Shown: positions 1 to 7,657, numbered from the stretch's first letter. The stretch is DNA of 56,181 bases from Yokenella regensburgei ATCC 49455 (GCF_000735455.1 NZ_JMPS01000036.1:1-56181), one strand, 5' to 3'. Notes: generated from the letters alone by a model not told the origin. Numbers and translations are program-made.

Positions 1-2
1 CC

Positions 3-620
3 GGGATCCAGATTGGCTTTACCTTTTCGCTGGCGTTTTTAAGCTGGTTTGGCCCGCTGTACAACCTGACGGAGCTGCGCGATCGCGTTATCGGTATTCT
101 GCTCGGCGTGCTGGTCTCGTCGGTCGTCCACCTTTACCTGTGGCCGGACAGCGAGGCCCCGCAGCTAAAGGCGAGCCTCGCCAGCCTCTACCGCCGGGTG
201 GCGGGCTATCTCTCGGTGCGTAAAGAGGAAGCCGAAGTGGTGCCGCTGTTCCAGGCGCTCACCAACAGCGAATCACTGATGCACCGGGTTGCCGCCGAGC
301 CGCTCAACACGTATGCCCACCCGCACCCGGAGGCGAAAACGTGGCCAGTGCAACAGGCCTGGCGTCAGGCGCAGGAGGTCGTGCGCTTAAGCGAAGGCTA
401 CCGAATGTATGCCGCCCCGGAGGACACCTTTTTACGCCAGTGCGCCACGCAGCTGCAGGCGTACGCCGGGTATATCGAACAACCGCAGGATGCCCCACCG
501 CACAGCGAACCGGTGGTTCCGGATGCCCGCAATCCGTTTGGCCCTCCCCTGCAGAAGGCGCTGGCAGCGCTTCCCCACTGGCCGCCCGCCCCTTCCGACA
601 TTCAGCGACAGGCAGAGTAA
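3..620 (+). CDS. mdtO: MdtO-like efflux protein, FUSC family, 3' part only
   Basis: This is the C-terminal 205 residues of an inner-membrane FUSC/aromatic-acid-exporter family protein. The reading frame is open from the first bases of the window, so the start lies outside. The first ~40 visible residues are hydrophobic (a last membrane segment), and the rest is a soluble cytoplasmic tail rich in Ala, Pro and Arg. Its stop abuts the start of an outer-membrane factor that resembles MdtP, which matches the E. coli mdtNOP order (MdtN periplasmic adaptor, MdtO, MdtP). The family is linked to efflux of toxic small molecules. E. coli MdtO is about 680 residues, so roughly two thirds is missing. Naming rests on context and general similarity. 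Confidence 0.75.
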   Translation, partial: GIQIGFTFSLAFLSWFGPLYNLTELRDRVIGILLGVLVSSVVHLYLWPDSEAPQLKASLASLYRRVAGYLSVRKEEAEVVPLFQALTNSESLMHRVAAEPLNTYAHPHPEAKTWPVQQAWRQAQEVVRLSEGYRMYAAPEDTFLRQCATQLQAYAGYIEQPQDAPPHSEPVVPDARNPFGPPLQKALAALPHWPPAPSDIQRQAE

Positions 621-2087
621 GTGATGAAGAAAATGGACACCACCGCGCGCTTTTTACGTTTTTCGCCGCTGGCCTTTGTGCTGCTTGGCGGCTGTGCGCT
701 GATTCAGGACGATCCCGGTCAGGTACGAATGACCGATCCGCAGCAGGCGGAGCTGGCGCAGGTTATCCACCTCGCTCACAGCGGCTGGCCGTCGGCGCGC
801 TGGTGGGAAAACTACCACGATGCCCAGCTTAATATGCTGGTCAACCGGGCGCTGCAAAACTCCCCGACCATGCAGGGCGCGCGTCTGCGCATCAGCCAGT
901 CGCAGTCCACCGTTGAGCTGGCGCAGTCCTCCATCGGCATTCAGGCCACCGGCGTGGCGGCACAGAACTATCTGCGCGTAACCAATCAGGAGCTGACCTG
1001 GCCCTACTCGTTCTCACTGCCGAAGGACCGCAACGGCCCGTGGTATACGCTGAATACCGTCGGGGTCGGCGCATCGCTGAATATTGACCTCTGGGGAGCC
1101 GATCGCGCTCAGGTGGCGGCGGCAATGGGCGAGAAAAACGCCCGCATCGCCGAGACCGCCGGTATCGAACTGGATATCGCCAGCAGCGTTGCCCAGCTCT
1201 ACTTCGCCATGCAGACCAGCTTCCAGAAGGTGGCGCTGCTGCAGGAGCTGGAAGCTATCTCTCAGCTGTCTCTGAAGGCTCATGAGCACCGCAGCGGGCG
1301 CGGGGTAGAAACCCGCGTTGACGTCGCCAATGCCCGCGCCGAGATGCTTGCCGCCCAGCAGCAGGTGATCCAGGAGCGCGGCATGCAGACCCGCTATCGG
1401 GAAACCCTGCGGGCGCTAATCGGTGCCGATGCGCACAGCATGCCGGAGATCCACCCGGTGCCGCTCCCGGCGTTGCAGCAAACGCTGCCGGATATCCTCT
1501 CATTCGAGCTGCTGGCGCGCCGCCCGGATCTGCAGGCCCTGCGCGGCTACGTTACCGCCTCGTTAAGCCGGGTTGATGCGGCCAAAGCGGCGTTTTATCC
1601 GCACTTTGATATCAAAGCATTCTGGGGCTATAACGCACTGAACGTCGGCGATCTGTTCAAATATTCGTTCCAGCAGATCAACATCCTGCCGGGCCTGTAC
1701 CTGCCGCTGTTTGACGGCGGTCGTTTGAATGCGGCGCTGAAGTCGGTACGTACCGGCAGCAACATACTGATCAAGCAGTACAACCAGGCGGTGCTCGACG
1801 CGGTGCGCGACGTGGCCATCAGCTCAAGCCAGCTCAACGACCTTAATCAGCAGGTGGCGTTACAGCAGGAGAAAGTGACGGCGGCACTGGCAACGACCAA
1901 CAGCGCAGCGGCGCACTTCCAGCGCGGGCTGGTGAGCTATTATGCTTCTCAGGAGGCACGTCGTCCGGCGCTCGCCCAGCAGCTGCTGTTGCTCGACATG
2001 CAGTCACAGCAGCTCAGCACCGACATTACGCTGATTAAAGCCCTCGGCGGTGACTACCGTGGGCAGGATGTGCCTTCTCAACCCTGA
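621..2087 (+). CDS. mdtP: MdtP-like outer-membrane efflux lipoprotein
   Basis: This is an outer-membrane channel of the TolC/NodT family, the exit duct of the MdtNOP-type efflux system. A hydrophobic signal peptide ends in a lipobox, LGGC, about residue 24, so the mature protein should be lipid-anchored. The body carries the two alpha-helical, Gln/Ala-rich repeats of the family; the second repeat includes the typical segment around ARRPDLQAL and a PLFDGGR-type motif. The annotated start is GTG at 621, directly followed by ATG at 624, and either could be used. It is immediately adjacent to the upstream gene, so translation is probably coupled. Its length of 488 residues is the usual size for MdtP. 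I am confident about the family and fairly confident about the name. Confidence 0.85.
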   Translation: MMKKMDTTARFLRFSPLAFVLLGGCALIQDDPGQVRMTDPQQAELAQVIHLAHSGWPSARWWENYHDAQLNMLVNRALQNSPTMQGARLRISQSQSTVELAQSSIGIQATGVAAQNYLRVTNQELTWPYSFSLPKDRNGPWYTLNTVGVGASLNIDLWGADRAQVAAAMGEKNARIAETAGIELDIASSVAQLYFAMQTSFQKVALLQELEAISQLSLKAHEHRSGRGVETRVDVANARAEMLAAQQQVIQERGMQTRYRETLRALIGADAHSMPEIHPVPLPALQQTLPDILSFELLARRPDLQALRGYVTASLSRVDAAKAAFYPHFDIKAFWGYNALNVGDLFKYSFQQINILPGLYLPLFDGGRLNAALKSVRTGSNILIKQYNQAVLDAVRDVAISSSQLNDLNQQVALQQEKVTAALATTNSAAAHFQRGLVSYYASQEARRPALAQQLLLLDMQSQQLSTDITLIKALGGDYRGQDVPSQP

Positions 2088-2162
2088 GCGGCATACATTC
2101 CCGGGCGTTGGCGCTATGCTAAGACGTGCAACGATAATAAAAGCAATGTCAGAGGCAATGTC

Positions 2163-2399
2163 ATGAGTACGGATAAAGCATTACTGGAAGCGGGTTACCG
2201 CCAGTACAGCGGCGAGAAAATCGACGTGTACTTTAATACCGACATCTGCCAGCACTCGGGAAACTGCGTGCGCGGCAGCCATCAGCTGTTTGATTTGAAA
2301 CGCAAGCCGTGGATCATGCCCGATGAAGTAGACGTGGCGACGGTGGTGAAAGTCATCGATACCTGCCCGAGCGGTGCGCTGAAATATCGACATAAATAA
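2163..2399 (+). CDS. yjdI: YjdI, small Fe-S cluster protein
   Basis: This 78-residue protein closely matches E. coli YjdI as I remember it, especially the C-terminal stretch around [10 protein letters not shown] and [11 protein letters not shown]. The family is annotated as a mono-cluster (4Fe-4S) or CDGSH-like divergent iron-sulfur protein. Conserved cysteines are visible in the segment QHSGNCVRG and in the C-terminal TCPSGAL. The physiological role is unknown. It is followed after 11 bases by yjdJ, as in E. coli, and the two are probably co-transcribed. The ATG at 2163 is preceded by a modest ribosome site, AGAGGC. In E. coli this pair does not sit next to mdtP, so the local order differs. 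Confidence 0.9.
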   Translation: MSTDKALLEAGYRQYSGEKIDVYFNTDICQHSGNCVRGSHQLFDLKRKPWIMPDEVDVATVVKVIDTCPSGALKYRHK

Positions 2400-2410
2400 G
2401 CGAGAGAGCG

Positions 2411-2683
2411 ATGGAAATTCTGGAAGGCCATAACAAGTTTTACGTTAACGATGCCAGTGGAAACCAGGTCGCGGAGATTGTGTTCGTGCCGACCGGTGAG
2501 CACCTGAGCATTATTGAGCACACCGACGTTGACCCGAGCCTGAAGGGCCAGGGCGTCGGTAAAAAGCTGGTTGCCCGCGTGGTGGCGAAAATGCGCGAAG
2601 AGCACCGCAAGGTGATCCCGCTGTGCCCGTTCGCCAAACATGAGTTTGATACCACCCCGGAATACAACGACATCCGCGCATAA
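2411..2683 (+). CDS. yjdJ: YjdJ, small GNAT-type N-acetyltransferase
   Basis: This 90-residue protein is of the YjdJ/NATD1 type, a minimal GNAT fold with the acetyl-CoA-binding loop visible as [11 protein letters not shown] (about residues 38-48). A conserved CPFAKHEF segment lies near the C-terminus. The substrate is unknown. It forms a two-gene unit with yjdI. The stop codon TAA runs directly into the A-tract of a strong hairpin (2682-2712) that serves as terminator for the convergent minus-strand operon. Confidence 0.9.
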   Translation: MEILEGHNKFYVNDASGNQVAEIVFVPTGEHLSIIEHTDVDPSLKGQGVGKKLVARVVAKMREEHRKVIPLCPFAKHEFDTTPEYNDIRA

Positions 2684-2712
2684 AAAAAAACGCACCGGCT
2701 CTCACCGGTGCG
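2682..2712 (-). terminator. Rho-independent terminator of the AfsA/P450 operon
   Basis: CGCACCGG (2691-2698) pairs with CCGGTGCG (2705-2712) around a six-base loop. On the minus strand the stem is followed by nine Ts, a strong intrinsic terminator for the operon ending at 2767. On the plus strand there is no T-run, so yjdIJ would not be terminated efficiently here. Confidence 0.85.
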
Positions 2713-2766
2713 TAAACCCTCCATGGTTTTACGACTTCCTTTTTCGTCCCCACAACACACACAGAG

Positions 2767-4269
2767 TCAGGCACTCACCTTCTTATTGCGCATCATCAGC
2801 ACAACAGAGAGTGAAATTACAATCGAGATAACCAGCAGCACCAGTACGGTATGGCTGAAGGCCTCGGTATAGACACTCTCAAGCCAGCTCGCCTGTTCGG
2901 CGCTTGCCTGAGCGAAAGCATTTCCGGAAACCACATCCGCCAGATACTGATTCGCAGTCGTCCCTTCCGGCACCGGCTTCGAGGCCAGCGCGTGGAAAAT
3001 CCCGGTCGACATCAGCGAGCCATAAATGGCGACGGCGATGGCTTCACTACCCAGACGGAAGGTATTGAGGATCCCCGCCGCGCGTCCGACCTCATGGGCG
3101 GACACCACGCTCAGCGCGATCCCATCCACCAGCCCAGCAGAAAGCCCCATCCCGGCACCCACCAGCAGCAGGCTCAGCAGAATTTGCCCCATCGACATGC
3201 TGCCCTGGTTGAAGATCCACAGCAGCAGCAGACCACCAACAAACAGCACCAGGCTAATCACCAGCAGTAAATTAGCGGAAACGCCGCGCGTCACCAGCTT
3301 GCCTGCGACAATCGGTAGCACCAGCACCGGCGAGGTCAGCGCCAGCATCACCAGCCCGGATTCAAGCGGCGAGAGGCTCTTCATGGCAATCAGCCAGGTC
3401 GGGAACCAGGTCAGCAGCGTCACGAAGCAGAAGCTCGCGACCACCGGGATAAGGATCATCGACAGGAAATAGTGGTTACCGAGCAGCGCAAAGTTGACCA
3501 TCGGATTCGGCGAACGTTTTTCTACCGCCACGAAGCACAGCAGCAGAACCAGGCCAGAACCCAGCAGACTCAGGGTGAAGTTATCGCTCCAGCCAAGTTC
3601 GGCGCCCTGGGTGATGCCAGTCATCAGCAGGAACAGCGAGACGATAAAGAGCAGGATCCCGGCGATATCGAGCGACGGCTTCTCGGCCTTCTTCACCGCT
3701 GCCGGAATGGTGACGGTCAGGATCAGCACCACGAACAGCGCAATGGCGTGGACGACGAAAATATCGCGCCAGCCCGCCACGTTCAGCAGCCAGCCGGAGA
3801 TGGTGGGACCAAAGGTGATACCCAGCCCGGCGGTGGTGCCAAACAGCGCAAACGCACGGGTACGCTGAGCGCCGCTGAAAGTTTGAATGAGGATGGCGCT
3901 ACCGCAGGAGAAAATCGCCGCACCGCCGATGCCCGCCAGCGCACGCGCCGCGTCAAGCACATAGATATTCCCGGCGCTCCACGAAAGCACGGAGGCAAGG
4001 AAATAGAGCCCGGCACCGGCAATAAACGAGCGCTTACTGCCAAACACGTCCGCAAGCCCTCCCCAGGCCAGGGTAAAGCTGGCGAAGGTCAGGTTAAAGG
4101 CGTTGACCACCCACTGCAGCGAGGCGGTTTGCGAGTGGAGATCGGCGCTTATTGCCGGGAGGGCTATCGCCGTCCCGGAAATAGACGTCGGTACCACGAA
4201 CACTGCAATCAGAATGCAGAGCAGGATCATGGTTTGCGATGACTTTGCTTCAACAACTTGTGTTTCCAT
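2767..4269 (-). CDS. MFS exporter, DHA2 (QacA/EmrB/SmvA-like) type
   Basis: This 500-residue integral membrane protein has about 14 predicted hydrophobic segments and the length of the DHA2 drug:proton antiporter family. The N-terminal half shows LQWVVNAFNLTFA in helix 2, the loop motif GGLADVFGSKR (motif A) and GPTISGWLLN (antiporter motif C). It is the last gene of a four-gene minus-strand operon, 9 bases after the P450 stop. The ATG is preceded by AAGGTTAA. In this context it most likely exports the small molecule made by the three upstream enzymes and may confer self-protection. The family assignment is secure; the substrate is inferred from context only. Confidence 0.85.
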   Translation of the reverse strand: METQVVEAKSSQTMILLCILIAVFVVPTSISGTAIALPAISADLHSQTASLQWVVNAFNLTFASFTLAWGGLADVFGSKRSFIAGAGLYFLASVLSWSAGNIYVLDAARALAGIGGAAIFSCGSAILIQTFSGAQRTRAFALFGTTAGLGITFGPTISGWLLNVAGWRDIFVVHAIALFVVLILTVTIPAAVKKAEKPSLDIAGILLFIVSLFLLMTGITQGAELGWSDNFTLSLLGSGLVLLLCFVAVEKRSPNPMVNFALLGNHYFLSMILIPVVASFCFVTLLTWFPTWLIAMKSLSPLESGLVMLALTSPVLVLPIVAGKLVTRGVSANLLLVISLVLFVGGLLLLWIFNQGSMSMGQILLSLLLVGAGMGLSAGLVDGIALSVVSAHEVGRAAGILNTFRLGSEAIAVAIYGSLMSTGIFHALASKPVPEGTTANQYLADVVSGNAFAQASAEQASWLESVYTEAFSHTVLVLLVISIVISLSVVLMMRNKKVSA

Positions 4270-4278
4270 TATTTAACC

Positions 4279-5496
4279 TTATTTACGGATAGTACAAACC
4301 GGGAGCTGTGCAGGTCTCCTGAGAATAATTCCTTCATTCCAGATAAAGTTTTCCGGTAATACGTGGTCTGATAACCGTAAATCAGGGGCGAGTCGGGCTA
4401 TTGTTTTTATTGCCGTACAGATTTCCAGTTTTGCCAGTTCCTGCCCCATGCAGTGATGCATGCCATAGCCAAACTGCAGGTGGCGTGGGCCGTTGCGGAA
4501 CGGGTCAATCGTTAAGGGAGAGGCGTACACCGACGGGTCACGGTTAGCGAGAAACACGTCCGGGAAAATCGTTGCCCCGGCCGGGATAGTGACGCCGGAA
4601 AGCTCGATGGCTTCGCTACAGATGCGCGGAAACGCCGAGGCGGTGCCGAGGTTGGTCAGACGAATCAGTTCATCCGCCACCTGCTCCGTGGTTTCCGGGA
4701 AGTCCACCACCTGCTGCCACAGCGTTTCAGTGCACAGCAGCGCGTAGAAAATCTTGGTCATCACCGTCAGGGTATTCTGGTCACCCCCCAGCAGCGAGCC
4801 GAGCAGAATGGCGGTAATCTCTTCGTCGTTTAGCGGCGGCGTGGCGCTTTCACGCATCGCGACAAAGCGGGCAATCAGGCCATCGTCCGCGTGCTGCCGC
4901 ACGCCGGTAACGTGCTCGAACAGGTACTGATAGAGCGCGGTAAACTTCTCAATGAGATCTTCCACCTGCTGCGGGTCGGCTTTTTGCACCGTCACGCTGA
5001 GCACGCGGAAGTACTCTTTCTCCACCAGAGGAATGCCGAGCAGCAGGCAGTTAATCTGCACCGCCAGCGGGTCGAGCACGTCCTGATACAGATCAAACGC
5101 CTCACCGGCACGGGCGGCCTGCATCAGCGTTTCAATCGCGTCGACCATGTGCGGCGCAAGCCACGCCAGGCCGCTGGCGCTGTAGTCTTTCGCCACGAAG
5201 CGCTTCATCCGCGCATGGTGCGGAAAGTCGAGGTTCAGCAGTAAATCCTTCGGCGTCAGCGTCGGTAAAATGCTGGGCCCGTTCGGCTCGTTCGACGGCC
5301 CGCGCAGGCAGGTATTGCTGGTCAGCACTTTTTTGACGTCGTGATAGTTGATCACGTGCCAGGCCTCGTGGCCGCTCAGCAGTTTGATTTTGCCTGCCCG
5401 CTGGTAGCTGGCGGGCTCCAGCACCTCATAGCCCGGCGTGCAGTCGTAATGCGGAATGGTGGCAACGGATGGCCACGCAAAAGCGGTGGTATTCAC
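4279..5496 (-). CDS. Cytochrome P450
   Basis: This 405-residue soluble bacterial P450 carries the heme-binding motif FGYGMHHCMG with axial Cys349. The ExxR pair is Glu276-Arg279. The I-helix segment GGDQNT (237-242) occupies the position normally held by (A/G)Gx(D/E)TT, so the usual acid is Gln240 and the usual threonine is Asn241, an uncommon active site. Translation starts at GTG, giving MNTT; this GTG overlaps the TGA of the HAD gene in a GTGA junction and has an AGGAGG site seven bases upstream, so expression is coupled. In butenolide pathways of actinomycetes P450s oxidise the acyl chain of the signal, and a similar tailoring role is inferred here. No reductase or ferredoxin gene is in the cluster. 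Confidence 0.95.
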   Translation of the reverse strand: MNTTAFAWPSVATIPHYDCTPGYEVLEPASYQRAGKIKLLSGHEAWHVINYHDVKKVLTSNTCLRGPSNEPNGPSILPTLTPKDLLLNLDFPHHARMKRFVAKDYSASGLAWLAPHMVDAIETLMQAARAGEAFDLYQDVLDPLAVQINCLLLGIPLVEKEYFRVLSVTVQKADPQQVEDLIEKFTALYQYLFEHVTGVRQHADDGLIARFVAMRESATPPLNDEEITAILLGSLLGGDQNTLTVMTKIFYALLCTETLWQQVVDFPETTEQVADELIRLTNLGTASAFPRICSEAIELSGVTIPAGATIFPDVFLANRDPSVYASPLTIDPFRNGPRHLQFGYGMHHCMGQELAKLEICTAIKTIARLAPDLRLSDHVLPENFIWNEGIILRRPAQLPVCTIRK

Positions 5497-6149
5497 AGGA
5501 AAACCTCCTGTCGTTGCAGCACGGCGATAACCTCTGCCACCGTGCTGGAGCTGTCTTTGAAATGCACGCTCTTCCAGCCGTACTGCTCGGCCGCCATGCA
5601 GTTCTCCAGAACATCATCGATCAGCAGGTTCTCGTGCGGGCGCACACCAGCGCGCTCGGTGGCGATGGCGAAGATCTCCGCCTCCGGTTTACGGCAACCC
5701 ACTTTGCAGGAATCGACGATGACATCGGCCTCTTCGCTGATGCCAATCACCCGCTTCCAGTGGTCTTCCCACTCCACCACGTTGTTGGTGAGGATCCCCA
5801 CCTTCAGCCCCGTGGCTTTGACTTTGCGGAACAGGTCGATCATCAACTGGTTAGGCAGAATGCCGTCGAACCACTGCTCGCCAAACTCCTCGAGCCGGGC
5901 CCGGGAGAGATCCAGCTCCGGGACAGATTGAGACAGCTTCTGGCGAATTCCCGCCCCCCATTCGCGCTCGGTAATAATCGCCTTTTCAATAGGCGTCAGT
6001 ACGCCCATATTCAAATCGTCGGCAACCTCTTTCATTGCCCGCTGTAGTACTGCCGGGGGGATACCGGTCTTCAGATAATAAGAGGTAAAAAGATCCGGAA
6101 TAGACGGCGACAGTACGCCACCAAAATCAAACCATATTATTTTCATCAT
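5493..6149 (-). CDS. HAD-superfamily phosphatase
   Basis: This 218-residue HAD subfamily IA hydrolase has motif I DFGGV (nucleophile Asp8; the second Asp is Gly10, as in YihX-type members), motif II Thr121 in LTNN, motif III Lys154 in CRKP, and motif IV Asp178-Asp179 in LLIDD. All four catalytic motifs are intact, so it should be an active phosphatase. It starts three bases after the AfsA-like gene with almost no Shine-Dalgarno sequence, which suggests translational coupling; ATG codons at 6149 and 6146 are both possible. In gamma-butyrolactone synthesis a phosphorylated butenolide or butanolide must be dephosphorylated, and this gene is a natural candidate. The substrate is inferred. Confidence 0.88.
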   Translation of the reverse strand: MMKIIWFDFGGVLSPSIPDLFTSYYLKTGIPPAVLQRAMKEVADDLNMGVLTPIEKAIITEREWGAGIRQKLSQSVPELDLSRARLEEFGEQWFDGILPNQLMIDLFRKVKATGLKVGILTNNVVEWEDHWKRVIGISEEADVIVDSCKVGCRKPEAEIFAIATERAGVRPHENLLIDDVLENCMAAEQYGWKSVHFKDSSSTVAEVIAVLQRQEVFL

Positions 6150-6152
6150 TTT

Positions 6153-7142
6153 TTACTTAAACGTAATAGTCAGTTCGGCCCCAGAGACCAGCTTCTCGTC
6201 CTGAGAAATCGTCATGGGAATGACGGTGCTTTTTTTGTCATCGGTGAGATAAATATCACCCAGCCGCGCATGGCAATAAACGGGCTTATGGAATTCACAA
6301 AACCGTGTGAAATTCACGTTGTAGCGGCTAATCACCAGGTCAAAACTCTGCGTTCCCAGACGGCTACGCATCGCGAGCAGCGCGGTCTGACGATAGGCTT
6401 CCATCAGCAGCATGCCCGGCACGTGATCCAGCGGGTGGTCGAAAATTGACGGATGATCCTGGTCGACAATCACCGTGGTGGTCACCCCGCCGTCGTGCAT
6501 ATCCGCATTGCCCACCACCACGTTTTGCGGCAGCTGGCGGCCCACTTCGTGGGTGGCGGCGGCGAAAACGGAGGTGGTGTCGTGGCACTCCAGCGGACGC
6601 TGGCTGCGCAGACGGTGCCATTTGCGGTCGTCCATCCATGAAATATTCATGATTTTCTGCGCGCAGCAGTAGCCGTCGACGTAGATATCCATACGGAAAA
6701 TCAGCCCGGTCAGCTCGGATTTGCGAAACTTCCGCTCGATAATATCGACTTCAACAATGACGTTAGAGCACTCGGTTTTGTACGGGATGTCACTGTCAAA
6801 TAAGGTAAAATCGGCGTCATCAAAAACAAATTTGGCGCTGTATGGGACGGCAAAGAAATTATGCGTCACGTAGATTGACGTTTGTCGGCAAATTTCCAAC
6901 AATAAAATGGCGTCGTACACTCGATCGCTCGATTTCCGGTACGGGAGATCGTTAAAGTAAATATGCGATTTTGGTAAATAACCTGCGGTGATGTATTTAT
7001 TATCGTGGATCTTTCTGATATCTGTTAAAAAGACTTCCCCCACCGCCGCACGATGAACACATGATTTTGGTATGGTGTTCTGATAATTATATGAGCCGGT
7101 CCTGATTATGAATTCTGATTCAACATCTTCGATAAAAGACAT
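6153..7142 (-). CDS. AfsA-type double hot-dog protein (gamma-butyrolactone synthase family)
   Basis: This 329-residue protein has the two tandem hot-dog repeats of the AfsA/ScbA/BarX family. Repeat 1 begins with VHRAAVGEVFLTD (29-41) and carries LLEICRQ with Glu83 and Arg86. Repeat 2 has FDHPLDHVPGM (234-244) followed by LMEAYRQ with Glu248 and Arg251. These Glu/Arg pairs match the residues considered catalytic in the family. AfsA joins a beta-ketoacyl-ACP to dihydroxyacetone phosphate, the committed step to A-factor-like butyrolactones. It is the first gene of the operon, divergent from an ArsR-type regulator. The gene is visibly more AT-rich than its neighbours, especially in its first half, a sign of transfer. 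The family call is strong; the product is inferred. Confidence 0.88.
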   Translation of the reverse strand: MSFIEDVESEFIIRTGSYNYQNTIPKSCVHRAAVGEVFLTDIRKIHDNKYITAGYLPKSHIYFNDLPYRKSSDRVYDAILLLEICRQTSIYVTHNFFAVPYSAKFVFDDADFTLFDSDIPYKTECSNVIVEVDIIERKFRKSELTGLIFRMDIYVDGYCCAQKIMNISWMDDRKWHRLRSQRPLECHDTTSVFAAATHEVGRQLPQNVVVGNADMHDGGVTTTVIVDQDHPSIFDHPLDHVPGMLLMEAYRQTALLAMRSRLGTQSFDLVISRYNVNFTRFCEFHKPVYCHARLGDIYLTDDKKSTVIPMTISQDEKLVSGAELTITFK

Positions 7143-7180
7143 GTTAACCCCATTAAATCAATCATTAACCTCAGGATTAG

Positions 7181-7211
7181 GGTTATCTCACTCACTCGTA
7201 GTAAGATAACC
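7181..7211. promoter_or_regulatory. Inverted repeat, candidate operator of the AfsA operon
   Basis: GGTTATCTCACT (7181-7192) and AGTAAGATAACC (7200-7211) form 12-base arms with one mismatch around a seven-base spacer. It lies 39-69 bases upstream of the AfsA-like start, where the promoter of the operon must be. Binding by the divergent ArsR protein is inferred. Confidence 0.55.
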
Positions 7212-7231
7212 GTTAATCGTTCGCCTCACAT

Positions 7232-7255
7232 CGTACGTATCACCCCACACGTACG
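7232..7255. promoter_or_regulatory. Inverted repeat in the divergent promoter region
   Basis: CGTACGT (7232-7238) and ACGTACG (7249-7255) are perfect seven-base arms around a ten-base spacer. The right arm shares its last base with the perfect palindrome that follows. This is a second candidate regulator site. Confidence 0.45.
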
Positions 7256-7272
7256 TTCGATGATCATCGAAC
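7255..7272. promoter_or_regulatory. Perfect 18-bp palindrome, candidate ArsR-family operator
   Basis: Bases 7255-7272 (half-site GTTCGATGA) read the same on both strands with no spacer. The palindrome lies just upstream of a possible -10 element, TATTAA (7276-7281), for the regulator gene, so bound protein would block that promoter. Perfect palindromes of this size suit a winged-helix dimer such as an ArsR protein. Confidence 0.6.
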
Positions 7273-7345
7273 ACCTATTAAAATTCAGGATTCCTGGACT
7301 TTTGTCAAGAATCTGTTAAGAGAAATCTGTAAATCAGGAGAAAGA

Positions 7346-7657
7346 ATGGAAGAAAAGGTCGCCGAAGAGGCAGTTCCCTTTGATATGGTTAAGGTTTTCA
7401 AAGCTCTTGCCGACCCAGTGAGGCTAACGATTGTGCGTGGATTGCTGGCTGACAAGCCTGGAGCCGAACGACATTGTTCCACTTTTGGGCTCACCGTCAC
7501 ACGAGCGACTCGCTCCCATCACTTCAAAGTGCTACGTGAAGCCGGTCTGATCCGTGTGGTCGACAAGGGCAATATGGCCGTCGCCGTGTTACGTTGGGAC
7601 GAGATTGAGAACGACCTTCCGGGCCTGGTGAAGCTCATTCGCCACACGGATAAATAA
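7346..7657 (+). CDS. ArsR-family winged-helix regulator
   Basis: This 103-residue helix-turn-helix protein of the ArsR/SmtB fold has FKALADPVRLTIVRGL (about 18-33) as the dimer/helix-2 segment. The recognition region is TRATRSHHFKVLREAGLI, followed by the beta-wing. Only one cysteine is present (Cys44) and the metal-site ELCV box is absent, so metal sensing of the classical kind is unlikely. A good ribosome site, AGGAG, lies at 7336-7340. It is divergent from the AfsA operon and shares with it a 203-base control region containing three inverted repeats. By position it should control that operon, possibly responding to its product, a task done by TetR-type receptors in Streptomyces. The ligand is inferred. 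Confidence 0.85.
   Translation: MEEKVAEEAVPFDMVKVFKALADPVRLTIVRGLLADKPGAERHCSTFGLTVTRATRSHHFKVLREAGLIRVVDKGNMAVAVLRWDEIENDLPGLVKLIRHTDK

Noticed and set aside
3472-4242. 256-codon plus-strand frame opposite the MFS exporter
   Set aside because: It is rich in Gln, Arg, Gly and His, the pattern expected from the complement of hydrophobic codons. The minus strand encodes a clear MFS protein.
6446-6652. Overlapping plus-strand frames inside the AfsA-like gene
   Set aside because: Several short frames overlap each other on the strand opposite a well-supported protein, and none has a ribosome site or motif.
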